Source of the DNA: Maniola hyperantus | Taxonomy: Eukaryota > Arthropoda > Insecta > Lepidoptera > Nymphalidae | Assembly (NCBI RefSeq): GCF_902806685.2 | Contig: NC_048541.1 | Location: 2,353,465-2,417,464 of the forward strand | Reading direction: 5' to 3' | Length of the DNA: 64,000 nucleotides | Part shown: one piece after another, positions 23,831 through 35,889 of the stretch | Numbering within the stretch: position 1 is the first letter of the stretch | Layout of the letters: every line of letters begins with the position of its first letter | Notes under the pieces: generated by a model | The model's database searches: none | Seen by the model: the letters and a program-made list of their open reading frames with translations, nothing else | Told to the model about the DNA's origin: nothing | Made by a program: the position numbers and the translations under genes

Positions 23831-24468
23831 TTGCGATATTTTGGTTTGCGATAGTAACAGCTACATTCCGCTATCCTCCTATCAGTAAAATGATGCAAGT
23901 GGCGCAGTTTTCAGTACTGAAAAGTGAAGATGCATGTGACATCTTACTTCAACGTACATAATTGTATTTTTTTTAACCTTATCTTATTTGTTTTGTAAGC
24001 CTTGTAGCTTCGATATGATGATTTCACAATTATACTTTGTAAAATCATCATAGTGCATCCAACACTGGTTGCTAGTGCAACTTCGATTTTATACAATTGG
24101 AACGGCGATATTAATCATCTAATAATTTTCACTTGATGTGAAAATGACAATACCACTTTAGTGTAATTTGTCGTAAACATTTTTGCACGCTTTTGACCGC
24201 AGTTTAACTGTTAGTTACTTATTACAAGATTTTTCCGCTTTAACTTTGGAATAACTGAGATTTTATAATGTTCAAACGACGCTTGAATGCGTGCTAAAGT
24301 ATTAGGCTTATTAAAATAGTTAATAAGTTATACATGCAAGAAAAAAATACTTTACTCGTTCAGCGCGGCATTAATCTAATAATTTTCACTTGGCTTGCAA
24401 AGTGCTTACATTTTTATATATGATATGTTTTTTCGTTTAATTGTGAAATATTTGGTATAATAAGTATG

Positions 24469-24594
24469 TATGCGACAGGTTGAGATGGCACACCCGCATG
24501 TAACCCGTGCTTGCCCGCACTGGGTTAGCGCGGGGGCTGTGCGAGTGTGCGGGAATTCCCCTCCCCGATTGCCATCGCGACCTGTCGCGGACTA
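24469..24594. mobile_element. GC-rich TIR element, copy
   Basis: The ends gcgacaggttgagatggca and tgccatcgcgacctgtcgc are inverted around a GC-rich core with ctgggttagcgcggg. Confidence 0.75.
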
Positions 24595-25199
24595 ATTAAT
24601 AGTAGTATATTATATCACCGCTAGTATCTTTAGGTTTGTAATGTAAAGTGAAGTTAATAAAATATAACTACGTATAATTAGGTAGTCACGTAAATTCGTA
24701 ACTGGATTTGGATACACGCCGCGTCTAGTTTTCCAGGTAAGTTCAAAGTTACGTGAAGATCTTGAACGCTAAACCTGCTAATTAACCTTAACTGAGTAAT
24801 CTTGACTTATGTAAAAACAAATGGGCCGTTTTCACGATGAAATTTGCAGTAACTTCCACTGAACCTATGTTTATGATTTGTGAAACATCGCATCGCGTTC
24901 CCGTATGGGAATTAAATTTTACAACACAACTTTATGATTATTGGCAACGTTTTGAGAAGCTTTCACTTGGCTCAGCTATTAATACAGAAGGCAGACTTTA
25001 TACTTCGACGGCAAGAATTGTGTGGAGATTCTTCTCTCTGGAACGCTGAACATCAGCTGCTTGGATCCTTAGGGCCACATCATCCAATTAAGTAATTTTT
25101 TTTTTTTAATATTTTGTATTATTTTTTACACGACTAGACTGCCTTAAAAACGGATTGTCATGATTTCAATGTGTATGTACCTATGTATGAGTTTCTTTA

Positions 25200-25426
25200 T
25201 CTAAATAATATATAAAAGGAAAAGGTAACTGACTGACTGACTGGCTGATCTATCAACGCACAGCTCAAACTACTGGACGGGTCGGGCTGAAATTTGGCAT
25301 GCAGATAGCTATTATGACGTAGGCAACCGCTAAGAAAGGATTTTTGAAAATTCAACCCTTAAGAGAGTGAAATAGGGGTTTGAAATTCGTGTAGTCCACG
25401 TGGATGAAGTCGCGAGCATAAACTAG
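25200..25426 (+). mobile_element. Helitron-like family A
   Basis: It starts TCTAAATAATATATAAAAGG, has a TGAC tract and ends gagcataaactag|t. Confidence 0.75.
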
Positions 25427-25861
25427 TTTCACTATAACTTCTAAATGCCATGAATAGATTTGGATGTATTGGGGTTTTTTAACGACGACTTGTTTTGCTA
25501 ACTTTTTTAGTACAATTTAACTTTATGAAAACTCCAGATTTCAACTCAATCCTTAGCTTCGAATTACGATACCAAGGTTTTCTGTCTGAATCGTGATTTG
25601 GATATCTTTGGGTTTATTAGTAGGTATCTAGTATTGTTAGTTTTATAGTTAAGTACCTACAACGCGTTTTCTCTAAACATAAATGTTTAAAAGTTTTTAA
25701 AGGTCTCACCTGAGTCACAGCAAAAATGTCATTCAGAAATAAAACAACGTAAAGGTGAAAGTTTGTTCCACAACCTCTCGAAGCTATCAAATGTTATAGT
25801 TTATTAGGCATTGTGACATTTGACCGTAGTGAAAGCTTCGGCAGGGACTAATTAGTAATTC

Positions 25862-25955
25862 TTAGGATTCCATACCCGAAGGGTGCCAACGGGAACTTAT
25901 TACTAAGCCTCCACTGTCCACCCGTCCATCCGTCCATCCGTCTAATGGTGAAAGA
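25862..25955 (-). mobile_element. 'gtgcgagtc' repeat fragment
   Basis: ttaggattccatacccgaag with a (CCGTCCAT)n-like tract is the right end of the family, reversed. Confidence 0.45.
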
Positions 25956-26024
25956 ATTATTAATAGCAGTTCTTATTTATATAGCAGAAAGTTTATTGAA
26001 TATCTTTCCTCTTTATAATATTAC

Positions 26025-26249
26025 CTAGCTTATGCTCGCGACCTCGTCCGCGTGGCCTACACAAATTTCAAACCTTTATTTCACCCCTTCAGCGGTAAAT
26101 TTTCAAAAATCCTTTCTTAGCGGATGCACGTCATAATAACTATCTGCATGCCAAATTTCAGCCCGATCCGTCCAGTAGTTTGACCTGTCCGTTGACAGAT
26201 CAGTCAGTCAGTCAGTCAGTCAGTCATCTTTTCATTTTATGTATTTAGA
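26025..26249 (-). mobile_element. Helitron-like family A
   Basis: The reverse orientation runs from CTAG at 26025 to the AGTC microsatellite and tctaaatacat at the far end. Confidence 0.75.
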
Positions 26250-26840
26250 TAACACCTAAATATAATATAGTAGTTTGTAGACGGAATACCGACAACACAG
26301 GGGTGACAGGGATGAACATGCACTGGTTTCACCCCCCTCGCCACTTAATTTACTATACCTAAACTAAACTCGGTTGTTGTATGGCTTTTAGTCGTCAACA
26401 CAGCAGAATTTACTTCGTCGTCATGTAAACGTCTATTAGTAACAGCTATGCCTTCTCTATGGAAAATAATCTAGCATTATTTTGAGATTATGTAGAACCG
26501 AATAACGCATTACAAATTTTCGTATCTAATCTATCTTGTAAAGAACTTACAATAAAGCGAGATATTGAAAATAACAATTAATCTCGCACTCACGCCTATA
26601 ACAATTCTTTAATTATTACATAACATTTACTAACGTGGGTAAAGTCAACGAAAGTAAAGAAAGTTCAACAATGCTCTTACGAAATTATAATGTCTCTTAC
26701 TGAATTCCTACTGTTATGAAGAGTAAATGGAGTACATGCTAATAAACTTACGATTCGAGAGATAACAATCAAACAATATTCACTGCAGGTAAAACCTCTG
26801 TAGGTAGGTACTTACCTTTGTGTATTCTTATGCATAATTT

Positions 26841-27237
26841 TTAGGGTTCCGTACCTCAAAAGGAAAAACGGAAGCCTTGTAAGATCACTTTGTTGTCTGT
26901 CTGTCTGTCAAGAAACCTAGAGGGTACCTACTTCCCATCGACCTAGAATCATGAAATTTGGTAGGTATTTAGGTCTTATCTGAAAACCGTGAATTTGTTG
27001 ATATATCACATAAAAAAAAATTGTGGTCATGAACTACTTAATAATAATTAATATTTTCGATCTTCGAAGTAAGATAACTATATCAAGTGGGGTATCATAT
27101 GAAAGGGCTTCACCTGTGCATCCTAAAAAAGATTTTTATTTATTTTTATGCATGTATATTTTTGAGTTATCGTGCAAAATGTCGAAAAAATACGAATGTA
27201 TTACGGAACCCTCGTTGGCACTTGGCCAGTTTTTATT
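26841..27237 (-). mobile_element. 'gtgcgagtc' repeat, nearly full length
   Basis: It runs from ttagggttccgtacctcaaa at the left to the complement of ggccaagtgccaacgagggt at the right. The CAGA microsatellite is short here. Confidence 0.7.
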
Positions 27238-27617
27238 GGAACAGAATAAAGATATTATTGTTATTAATTATAATAATTTCTATGATAGACACTGGGGAGC
27301 AAATTAAGGGCTGAAAATTCCTTAGTAACTCTAGTAGGTATCTGTTACCATAAATCTCATCTCTAGAGTTCAAAAACATATCTAACAGTTAATTGCCCAT
27401 GAACATTACACAAGCGACGCAGAAGCCGCGTCGTGACAGACAGACACGCGATGCGAAGATTCGTACACGGTATAATCTTGTGTCACTTTAACTACTTAAT
27501 TACGCGTTACGGCAATTGTTTTCGCATTAATGATTGCAATTTGCGTACTCTATGTAAAGCTCTGGTCGTACAATACGCGTGGCAGCAATGGCTAAGAGCG
27601 CCTCTCAGAAGTTATAA

Positions 27618-27800
27618 AACAAGGAGCTATATGAAGACGTCTCTACGTCGGACGACGACGACTCGATGGACTCTAGGTCCGTATTTCGACAGACTTTGGA
27701 TAGTCAGGAAGGTAGCTTTAGTTTTAAGTTCGCGTAAAAATTGTCACCACTATATCTTACAAATCCAACAACCGACAATCAAAAAGTGTAATTTATTACC
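27618..27800 (+). pseudogene. Short coding-like 3' end in a dispersed repeat
   Basis: A 39-codon frame (27618-27734, stop at 27735) reads NKELYEDVSTSDDDDSMDSR and then SVFRQTLDSQEGSFSFKFA. The composition (acidic cluster, then FSFKFA before the stop) looks like a real protein tail, but the frame is closed just upstream. Related sequence at about 44900-44990 shares the SFSFK coding end and the flank ttgtcaccactatat, so this belongs to a repeated, dead element. The family is not recognised. Confidence 0.35.
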
Positions 27801-27802
27801 TA

Positions 27803-28035
27803 CTAGATGATGCCCGCAACTTCGTTCGCGTGGCTTTAGGTTTTCAAAAATCCCGTGGGAACTCTTTTATTTTCCGGGATAAAAAGTAGCCTATGTCCTT
27901 CCTCGGGATGCAAGCTATCGCTATACCAAATTTTGTCAAAATCGGTTGAGCGGATGGGCCGTGAAAAGCTAGCAGACAGACAGACAGACGGACAGACTGA
28001 CAGACACACTTTCGCATTTATAATATTGGTATAGA
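27803..28035 (-). mobile_element. Helitron-like family B
   Basis: CTAG at 27803, the gatgcccgcaacttcgttcg hairpin region, a CAGA microsatellite and the terminus tctataccaatattataaat on the minus strand. Confidence 0.8.
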
Positions 28036-28495
28036 TTTTGAATAAATTATTTGATTTGATTTGATCTACAACAAAACTGTGGTCTTGGCTGCCACTGTCG
28101 CAATGTAAATATGTGCTTCCTACAGATCCTTCTATAAGATGTCTCTAGGAGATGCTGCCATTTCGCGGTGTTTTTGCCCATGACTTTATACTTGGTAACA
28201 TACAAAATAAATTATAATATGTATAATATATGTCACAGTTAAACATGTATCGCGAATTAAAACTTGTCAATTTGATTAGGTCTAATTGGATTTTAATGAG
28301 GATTCAATAATGTTATTATTATAAATATGACACTTTGGGTAAAACATTATTTACTGGATCCATTACAGGGCTGACAATACCCAAGGTTACCTACCTATTG
28401 AAATTAATTAAAGCTCATAATGATTATTATTCTGTAGAAAGTAATTTACGAATAGGTACCATTTTTTTAATCTTAATCCTAATCTTCTGTATATA

Positions 28496-28678
28496 TAAAA
28501 ATGAATCGCTGAATGTGTTGCTGATCGCAAATCTCGAGAACAGCTGAACCGATTTCGCTAATTCTTTTTCATAATATTCCTTGAAGTACGGGGATGGTTC
28601 TTACGCAGCGAAAAATTTAAAAAAATCCTTAAAAAAGAATCGACTGTTAGGCGGTACGAAGTTCGCCGGGGCAGCTAG
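28496..28678 (+). mobile_element. Helitron-like family C
   Basis: It starts TCTGTATATATAAAAATGAA, contains ctgatcgcaaatctcgagaa and ends with the hairpin ggcggtacgaagttcgccgg, then cagCTAG|T. A second copy is at 36595-36780. Confidence 0.75.
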
Positions 28679-28684
28679 TATTAA

Positions 28685-28861
28685 TACTATAAAATGTGAA
28701 AGTGTGAATGTTCGTTACTCGATCACGCAAAAAACGGCTGAAATTTGGAATTGAGATAGATTACTTATACCCTGGTTTTTTTAATCCCGAAAAATCAAAG
28801 AGTTCCCGCGGGATTTTGAAATTTTAAATCCACGCGGACGAAGTCGTGGGCATCAGCTAGT
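28685..28861 (+). mobile_element. Helitron-like family B, adjoining family C
   Basis: It lies six bases after the preceding element. It ends gaagtcgtgggcatcagctag|t. The left end is shortened. Confidence 0.65.
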
Positions 28862-29057
28862 ATTATATAAGCCTCAGCATCTCTGTCTCTCCATAGTAAG
28901 TACTACAATACTCTTATTAAAGAAGAAGATTGTCAACCCTATCATAAATTTAAATACTATCGCACACCTTGGCCGAAATATCCCGCACATGCAAACGTGG
29001 CGTTGACACCAAAAATTAATGATTTGCGTTTATTGTTGACATTAGAAATAATATATA

Positions 29058-29220
29058 AGTCCCGCAAATTGCTAATACGCGTGGCCGCCATTTTAGTGAC
29101 GTCAGCACTAGGCTGAAGTTTTGAGCTGATGGTATATTTTATATTTCCGCTGACGTCAAAATGACGTTATTTCGATGTTAATGAGACATGGTTCCAGCGC
29201 AATAGCAATTTGCGGAACTT
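29058..29220. mobile_element. TIR MITE 'agtcccgcaaattgc'
   Basis: The ends agtcccgcaaattgct and agcaatttgcggaact are inverted. The centre has gctgacgtcaaaatgacgtt. A second, partial copy is at 50793-50890. Confidence 0.7.
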
Positions 29221-29814
29221 AAACTGCCTTGGACCTCATTGCTGAAATAGGTAATTGTGTGAATCCTGTCATGAGCTATGAGAAACAAACTTCTAGTTAA
29301 AAAAAATATATAACTGAACTACTACAACTACCTATCTCTTAGAATTTAAATAACATCCGTACGGATGAGATGGGGATTGAGGAAGGATCCACAATAGCTC
29401 TGATATTAATAACAGCTATTACCAACTTTGGTTATTATACAATCAAGGCGGCGGCGGCGGATGTACATAATAGCGCAGAACATTAGTGTTATCATGCGTA
29501 GGTACCTTCATACTTAATCGCAGTCTTTCACATCCACGCATTATTTACTTTATGTTCCTTGCAATCTCCAAGTTTTGAGGGTACAAATGTTAATTTTTTT
29601 TTATCTATGAAAATATCAGAAAAATCTAGGCTCTGAATGAAACCGATAGAGCTTGCTTTTGTTAAATTCAGCCACAATACGGTTTTTGACAACTAGTCAA
29701 ATCAGTAACTTTTTATCAAACGTCAAAACGCGCGCTTCGTATGCGAGATTCTATGAAATACCGTTGTGTGACGTCACAATCATTTGACGTGCTTTTTTTA
29801 GTTTAATCGACAGA

Positions 29815-29990
29815 GCCTCAATAGCTCAACCGGTAAAGGAGTGGACTGAAAACCAAAAGGTCGACGGTTCAAACCCCGCCCGTTGCACTATTGTCGTACC
29901 TACTCCTAGCACAAGCCTGACGCTTAGTTGGAGAGGAAAGGGGAATATTAGTCATTTAACATTGCTAATATTCTTAAAAAAAAAAAAAAA
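29815..29990 (+). mobile_element. tRNA-Phe-derived SINE, copy 1
   Basis: The head gcctcaatagctcaaccggt keeps a tRNA-like A box, an anticodon arm ggactgaaaaccaaaaggtc (GAA loop) and a B box GGTTCAAACCC. It is followed by a fixed body (gcactattgtcgtacctact) and poly-A. Confidence 0.8.
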
Positions 29991-30419
29991 TGGTTATTAC
30001 ACTTAAAAACAACAAAGGACATGGCTTTTACGTATTTTGGAAGACCCTCTATTTAATAATCACTGCGAAATCATTTATTTTCGATGTAGTCAAATAGGTA
30101 CCCAATTCGGCGTAATTAATAGATACATGAGTTGGGCGAGCATTATGCATATCCGCCGCTTGAACAATAACAGATCTAGTAATTGGACTGTTTCAAATAA
30201 CAACAGCTCTTTCTTATCTCTACCATGCATGCTTGCGTCTAGTAATGGGTTATTCCTCTTAGACCTTTTAACAAGATGTAGCTAGTGAGGCATTAAGGTT
30301 GCAGAAGGTAGGTAGGTACCTACCTTGAGCTAAATTGTTTATCGCAAATATTGTTTAGTATTGCTTATTATTTATCTTTCGAAATCTATCATAAATAATA
30401 ATGAATCGTTTAAAATTAA

Positions 30420-30627
30420 TCTAAATACTGACTGACTGACATGACTGATCTATCAACGCACAGCTCAAACTATTGGACGGATCAGGCTGAAATTTGGCAT
30501 GCAGATAGCTATTACGACGTAGGCATCCGCTAAGAAAGGATTTTTGAAAATTTTATCCCCTAAGGGGGTAAAAGAGGGGTTTGAAATTTGTGTAGTCCAC
30601 GCGGACGAAGTCGCGGGAATATGCTAG
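30420..30627 (+). mobile_element. Helitron-like family A
   Basis: It has TCTAAATACTGACTGACTGA at the left and gaagtcgcgggaatatgctag|t at the right. Confidence 0.75.
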
Positions 30628-30663
30628 TTGTGTGACTATAATTTTAATGACACTTATCAAACT

Positions 30664-30845
30664 CACATATAGAGGTATAACTGTCTGTATATTTGTCTGT
30701 TTGTTACCTTTTCACGGCCTTTTACCACCGAACAAATATTTATCCATAAAGGTCGCCTACACTTTTATCTTAGTCCCATAGGAAAAAAGACAGTTTTGAA
30801 CTCCAATACTGCGCAGAGCGGAAGAAATTGGGCGAAGTGGCTAGT
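30664..30845 (+). mobile_element. Decayed Helitron-like element
   Basis: gtctgtttgttaccttttca near the left and gggcgaagtggctag|t at the right are family B-like. The middle has diverged. Confidence 0.45.
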
Positions 30846-30924
30846 TGTGTTTAATTTGTCAGCCTTCATCATGTGGTTATTTCCTAGACATTACAGGTAT
30901 AATATAGAAATTCAGACTCCCTGC

Positions 30925-31062
30925 TAGGTGGACATACGACATCAAACGAGTCACAGGTAGCCGCTGGATTCAGGCGGCGTAAGGCCGTGTGGAAATCCCT
31001 ACAAGAAACCTATGTCTAGCAATGGCCGTGTAGATATCGGTTGATGATGATGATAATGATTA
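30925..31062 (+). mobile_element. RTE-like LINE 3' end fragment
   Basis: It encodes remnants of the Arg-Trp-Thr-Asp-Asp-Ile region (gacatacgacatcaaacgag), a QQW-like end and a gatgatgatgat tail. Confidence 0.6.
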
Positions 31063-31090
31063 ATGATGTACAAATGATTTGAAATAGTGG

Positions 31091-31274
31091 TACAGTACGC
31101 GGCAGAAAGTAATGTACATCGACCTGTAGAAGGAGATAGCAGATTTGTAGAGCGTTCTCTCTCTCATTGATACCGATAAAACGTCATATAGGTATGAGTG
31201 ACAGAGATAACGCTCTACAAAGCCGAAATGTCATTCTAAAGGCCGATGTACATTACTTCCTGTCGCGTACTGTA
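31091..31274. mobile_element. mariner-type MITE, best-preserved copy
   Basis: TA|CAGTACGCGGCAGAAAGT at the left and gtcgcgtactg|ta at the right. The inverted ends extend over 30 bp with only a few mismatches. Confidence 0.8.
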
Positions 31275-31674
31275 CCTACCTAATTACAAAAATATGGATT
31301 TAGCGTATCTACCCATGGATATTCACCGCCTACAAGCAATCTCAATATAGATATAAGCTTTTTATGGCTAATAATAGTCACATAATCGCAGTCGCACTTG
31401 ATAGAAAGTGGTGTCATCTAATATGGAACGCGATTGCCTTGAAGATGCATATTCACTCTCGCCTTGAAGTTACGACTTGGAGTCAGGAAAATCAGAAACC
31501 GGCGGTCGTTACTTTGCATTAGAAGAGAGGAAATTATGCTTTTAATAACTTACTTAATTATTGATTCATAAAGTTAAATCATAGGTGATTAATTTTAATA
31601 GGGACTAAAGCAAATTCTGTTTATAATTTTTTTGTTCAAAAATAGCGGAGCCAATTATCTTTCACAAAGAAATA

Positions 31675-31735
31675 GAAACATTTTTATTCAAATTAACTTT
31701 TACAAGTGCTTTTGAGACACTTACTGGTTTGGATA
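31675..31735 (-). mobile_element. LINE 3' end fragment
   Basis: aacatttttattcaaattaa and acaagtgcttttgag match the fragment at 57650. Reversed, this is a 3' end with a decayed A-tail. Confidence 0.4.
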
Positions 31736-31851
31736 TATTCAATTTCTATCACATGTTATTTATAAAAAAATATGTTTATATGTTTGTCTGTTCGTTACGT
31801 ATGCATTCGTGCATCGTTGATACCGGTCCGGGATAGGTCATCTAATTCAGA

Positions 31852-31998
31852 ATTAATAGGCAAAGACTGCCGCTGGATCCAAGCGACGTAAGACCGTAGT
31901 TTGGACGCAAGACCAAGACGCAAGACCGTAGACCCTTCAAGAGACCTACGTCCAGCAGTGGATGCCTATTGGTTGATAATGCTGATGACGACGAGGCA
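31852..31998 (+). mobile_element. RTE-like LINE 3' end fragment
   Basis: gccgctggatccaagcgacg through ccagcagtggatgcctattg and a gatgacgacg tail. An internal duplication of ggacgcaagaccgtag is present. Confidence 0.6.
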
Positions 31999-32557
31999 AA
32001 GACATTTAATATTATACTGTACGTAATGAGAAAATACACAGGGATCTCTTTAGATCGCACTAATGAATCAAACACTGTTTACAAAGTAAACTGATATGTC
32101 TACCTACCTAGGCACCTTCGCTACATTTCAGACTAGGTAGGTAAATAGAAATACACATTGAGATAGGTCTAACAGGCTTGCTACTTTATTTACATTACAT
32201 TAACATAAATCTCCACTCTGAATAGGATCTAAGTTTGATAGTGCAACAATAAATGGATAGTGTTAATTCCATACTAAGGTCAATACGGGCGATTATCGTC
32301 TGACAATTGAATCTCTTCCTGTAGCATTGTGTTACAATATATTCCATTAGGCAACAAAGAATTATAGCCCGCAAGATAACATTGTTGATACGTGTATAGA
32401 CATCTAAGTTTGCATTAGAAGAGCCTACAGCGAAATCTACCTTGGATTCTAGTTGATAAGAATCTTTGTAGCATTATTTGCTTCGATTTTATGCTTTTGT
32501 AAGAGAATGCCAAATTATTTACATTTAGTAGTAAAAATACATATAGTAGGTAATAAT

Positions 32558-32985
32558 AAAAAACCCGGCCAAGTGCGAGTCAGGCTCGCGCAATGAGGGT
32601 TCCGTACTACAGTCGTATTTTTTCGACATTTTGCACGATAATTCAAAAACTATGATGCATAAAAATAAATAAAAATCTGTTTTAGAATTTACAGGTGAAG
32701 ACCTTTCATATGATACCCCACTTGATATAGTTATCTTACTTTGATAATTGAAAATACTAATTTTTAGTTTATGACCACAATTTAATTTTTTTTATGTGAT
32801 GTAATCACAAGTTCACGGTTTTCAGATTTTTCCCCTGATGTCTGCTATAAGACCTACCTATCTGCCAAATTTCATGATTCTAGGTCAACGGACAGTACCC
32901 TGTAGGTTTCTTGACAGACAGACAGACAACAAAGTGATCCTATAAGGGTTCCGTTTTTCCTTTTTAGGTACGGAACCCTAAAAAT
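32558..32985 (+). mobile_element. 'gtgcgagtc' repeat, full length
   Basis: cccggccaagtgcgagtcag to ggtacggaaccctaaaaa. Closely similar to the copy at 7139. Confidence 0.75.
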
Positions 32986-33287
32986 CATAAAAAGTATATT
33001 TTAAAGGATACTAAATGAATATCGGAAATGACTTTTCGTCTCTACAAATAGGTACATTTTATTTGACTCTTTTGTTTCACTTTTCATTAAATAGCTGTAC
33101 AACCTTCACTTTCGCTCCATGTTTACCGCTAACAAATAAATTGGTAGCCGTGTTTTGGTGGCAAAATTATATCATTTTATTTTATTAAATTAAATACGTA
33201 ATCTAGTATGATTTATTTAGTACTATTAATTTTTTTATCAAAAAAACAGTATTTAATTAATGAATTATTTATTACCTATAATATTGC

Positions 33288-33625
33288 TAGGAAATCATAT
33301 TTTTTTAGCTAAAAAAAGGGTACAAAAACAAGTGCTTGTTCTCAAAATGTTTAAAAAAGCTTCATGTACCTATTCATTTACGATTTTCCATGAAAATAAT
33401 TACTCCGACCTTTAAAATTTAATTATTTATCCTTGCTTTAATTTATTTAGTAGGTACTAGGAAATCATATATTTTTAGCTAAACAAAAAAATAACAAAAA
33501 CAAGTGCTTGTTTTCAAAATGTTTAAAAAAGCTTCATGTACCTATTCATTTACGATTTTCCATGAAAATAATTACTCCGACCTTTAAAATTTAATAATTT
33601 ATCCTTGCTTTAATGTATTTTTCAT
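33288..33625 (+). repeat. Tandem duplication, unit about 171 bp, two copies
   Basis: The unit from taggaaatcatat to ccttgctttaat occurs at about 33288 and 33459 with few differences (both contain gcttcatgtacctattcatt). Divergence is low, so it is fairly recent. No known element is recognised in it. Confidence 0.85.
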
Positions 33626-34096
33626 TTATATTGCATCCTTTATTTTAAAGTAATTTACTTAAAACATATTACGTCGTTCCACTCACAGTATTTATTTATT
33701 CTACATAAAATTACAATAAAATATTTAGGTACTACATTAAAAGTCTCCTATTTATTCTGACCTCTCCAAAAAACTACCGTAATCATGACGGTGAACGGAA
33801 CACGAGTGCTCTTAGAAATGGTCATATTTACTTTCATGTAAATACGTTTCGTTGTCTTCACACGTTGTTGCCTATTGCCATTGTTAGGAAAAAGCTCTTA
33901 GTAAGTAAATGGCAGTTACACGCTTTATTTTATTTGACTTTCGTTGAGAGAAAAAGTTGTTCTGACAAATTATTAAAAAAAAATACAATATTATTGGTTT
34001 GTTTTTGGTTTAAATGAAATATTTAGAGATCCACTTTCTTAGAAACTCTTCAGCGAGGTTTTGATAAAAGTCACTCAAATTGATTAAGAGCCTGGA

Positions 34097-34300
34097 AGGG
34101 CCAGATCTTCGTTATTTCCTAAAAACTGAAAGTTTCAATGCATACTGTCCCCAACACAGGAAGGAACGATCAGCGATTATGAAGTTCGGATCATGGTGGC
34201 TTTGAGAGATAACAGCTAACAAAGGTGTACAATTTCTTATATCACTGATCGTTCCTCCATCTTCAGCTTTTATGAAATAACGAAGGTCTAGCCCTATCGG
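34097..34300. mobile_element. TIR MITE 'ccttcgttatttt', copy 2
   Basis: gatcttcgttatttcct at the left and aaataacgaaggtctagcc at the right are inverted. gaacgatcagcgat near the left pairs with atcactgatcgttcc. Confidence 0.7.
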
Positions 34301-34381
34301 GCTCTCTCAAAAGCATTAAATTCTGAAAAATCACCAGGAATATGTTACCCACACTTTAACAGTATCAGAGACTTGATGCTT

Positions 34382-34559
34382 TACAGTAATCGGAAAGAAA
34401 TATTGTACATCGACCTTTAGAATGGATTTCGGGTTTGTAGAGCGTTGTCTCTGTCACACATACTTACGTAACGTATGTCCAAACGACAGAGATAACGCTC
34501 TACGAAACCGCTATCTCTATCTAAAGGTCGATGTACAATATTTCGTGCCTAGTACTGTA
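34382..34559. mobile_element. mariner-type MITE copy
   Basis: The inverted ends run from tacagtaatcggaaagaaat to the right-hand atttcgtgcctagtactgta, and tgtacatcgacctttag is repeated in reverse. Confidence 0.75.
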
Positions 34560-34834
34560 CGTACCATTTTATTTATCACCAGTTCACTTTATTCATTTTA
34601 TTGCTCAGTGATTAAAATTTCTAATTATTTCCAGTTTACTCCGGTTATGAGCTTCACCCCAGGCAGTCAGCAGCCCAAAGAAAAGTTCACACGCATCTGT
34701 TAACAGCATGCAAATACAATCCACGTAACATTGATTGAATAAAAATTACCATGTCGTTGTTTATTCTTCCGTCCACTTGTGACTTGACCTTAACACGTCA
34801 GCGCTAAACGCTTTCAAATAACCAACAATCCTTT

Positions 34835-35100
34835 TTAGGGTTCCGTACCCAAAGGGTGCCGGCCGGACCCTATTATTAAACTTCCGCTCTCCGTCCGTCC
34901 CTCTGTCAGCGGTCTGTATTTCATAACATAAGTCATAACCCGTAACAGGTAGAGAGGAAATTTTTACAGAGTGTATTTCTGTTGCCGCTATAACAACAAA
35001 TAATAAAAATTTCAAAATAGCTGCTCTGCATATTAAGAAAAAAAATTAAAAGTACCTATACTTGTACGATGGTACGGAACCCTACGTGTGCGAGTCAGAC
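34835..35100 (-). mobile_element. 'gtgcgagtc' repeat, variant
   Basis: Reversed, the head is gtctgactcgcacacgtagg and the end ttagggttccgtaccc. Its middle matches the variant type at 7813. Confidence 0.65.
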
Positions 35101-35155
35101 TCGGAGGATGCAAGGTGGAGAGTTCGTCGTTAAGCGGTGTGTAAAGTTTCAATCA

Positions 35156-35315
35156 ATCAGCCTGTTTGCGTCCACTGCTGGACATAGGCCTTCCCAAGAG
35201 CGCGCCACCACACACGATCCTCTGCCTTCCTCATCCACCCACTTCCCGCTACCTTCTTAAGGTCGTCAGTCTACACTCTAGCGGGTTGGAGGTCGTCCCA
35301 CACTGCGCTTGCGTA
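35156..35315 (-). mobile_element. RTE-like LINE 3' end fragment
   Basis: Reversed, it reads the Gly-Arg-Pro-Pro / Arg-Lys-Ala-Glu-Asp-Arg-Val-Trp-Trp region (cctcatccacccacttcccg on +) and ends at gtccactgctggacataggc. Confidence 0.65.
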
Positions 35316-35889
35316 AAATTTACTTTATACTTATTTTCACATACGATATTATTATAAAAAATATTATATTTGATACCAATTAATATTCATTGTACTAGAA
35401 ATAATTACTTATAACAATTCAAAATAAAATACCTACTATTTAAAATATTGTAGCTTGCTAAACAAATTTCTTATTTAGTTTTGTTAACACACTTATATCT
35501 AAGCACTTAACAAAATTCTATTTTTTTTTTCAAAAATAAAATAGAGGTTATATACTTTTAAGCTTCCGTCTATCATACGAGTAGACGAATTACTCATCTG
35601 ACCCTAGAAACCGTATCATTCGAAATACGACATTTTTATCAAGTTGAAATATTCAAAGTGTTGACTTTCACTGCCTACGTTCACCAAAACAAGAGCTATT
35701 CTTTAGCCGAAATCCATGTTACATAATTTACATTTCGTGTTATTTAAACCATTAGTAGTGATAAATGAAACACACAAGTTTTATTTAAGACTTTGTTTTA
35801 AATGTTCTAATAACATAGTCAACATTTTTATACGTTATGTACCTATCAATTTTTTATATGTATGTATTTTCTATAAGAACAGCTTATAG

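Larger units (their letters stand above)
31280..32555. other. Stretch without a gene apart from LINE fragments
   Basis: Between the fragments listed there is non-repetitive AT-rich DNA (31290-31670 and 32000-32555) with no recognisable exon or element. Confidence 0.5.

Noticed and set aside
24837..25049. 70-codon plus-strand frame with plausible composition
   Set aside because: No recognisable family, no promoter or splice context, and a length expected by chance in 64 kb.
29815..29890. Possible functional tRNA-Phe gene
   Set aside because: The acceptor-stem ends do not pair, and the sequence continues into a SINE body with a poly-A tail shared by other copies.
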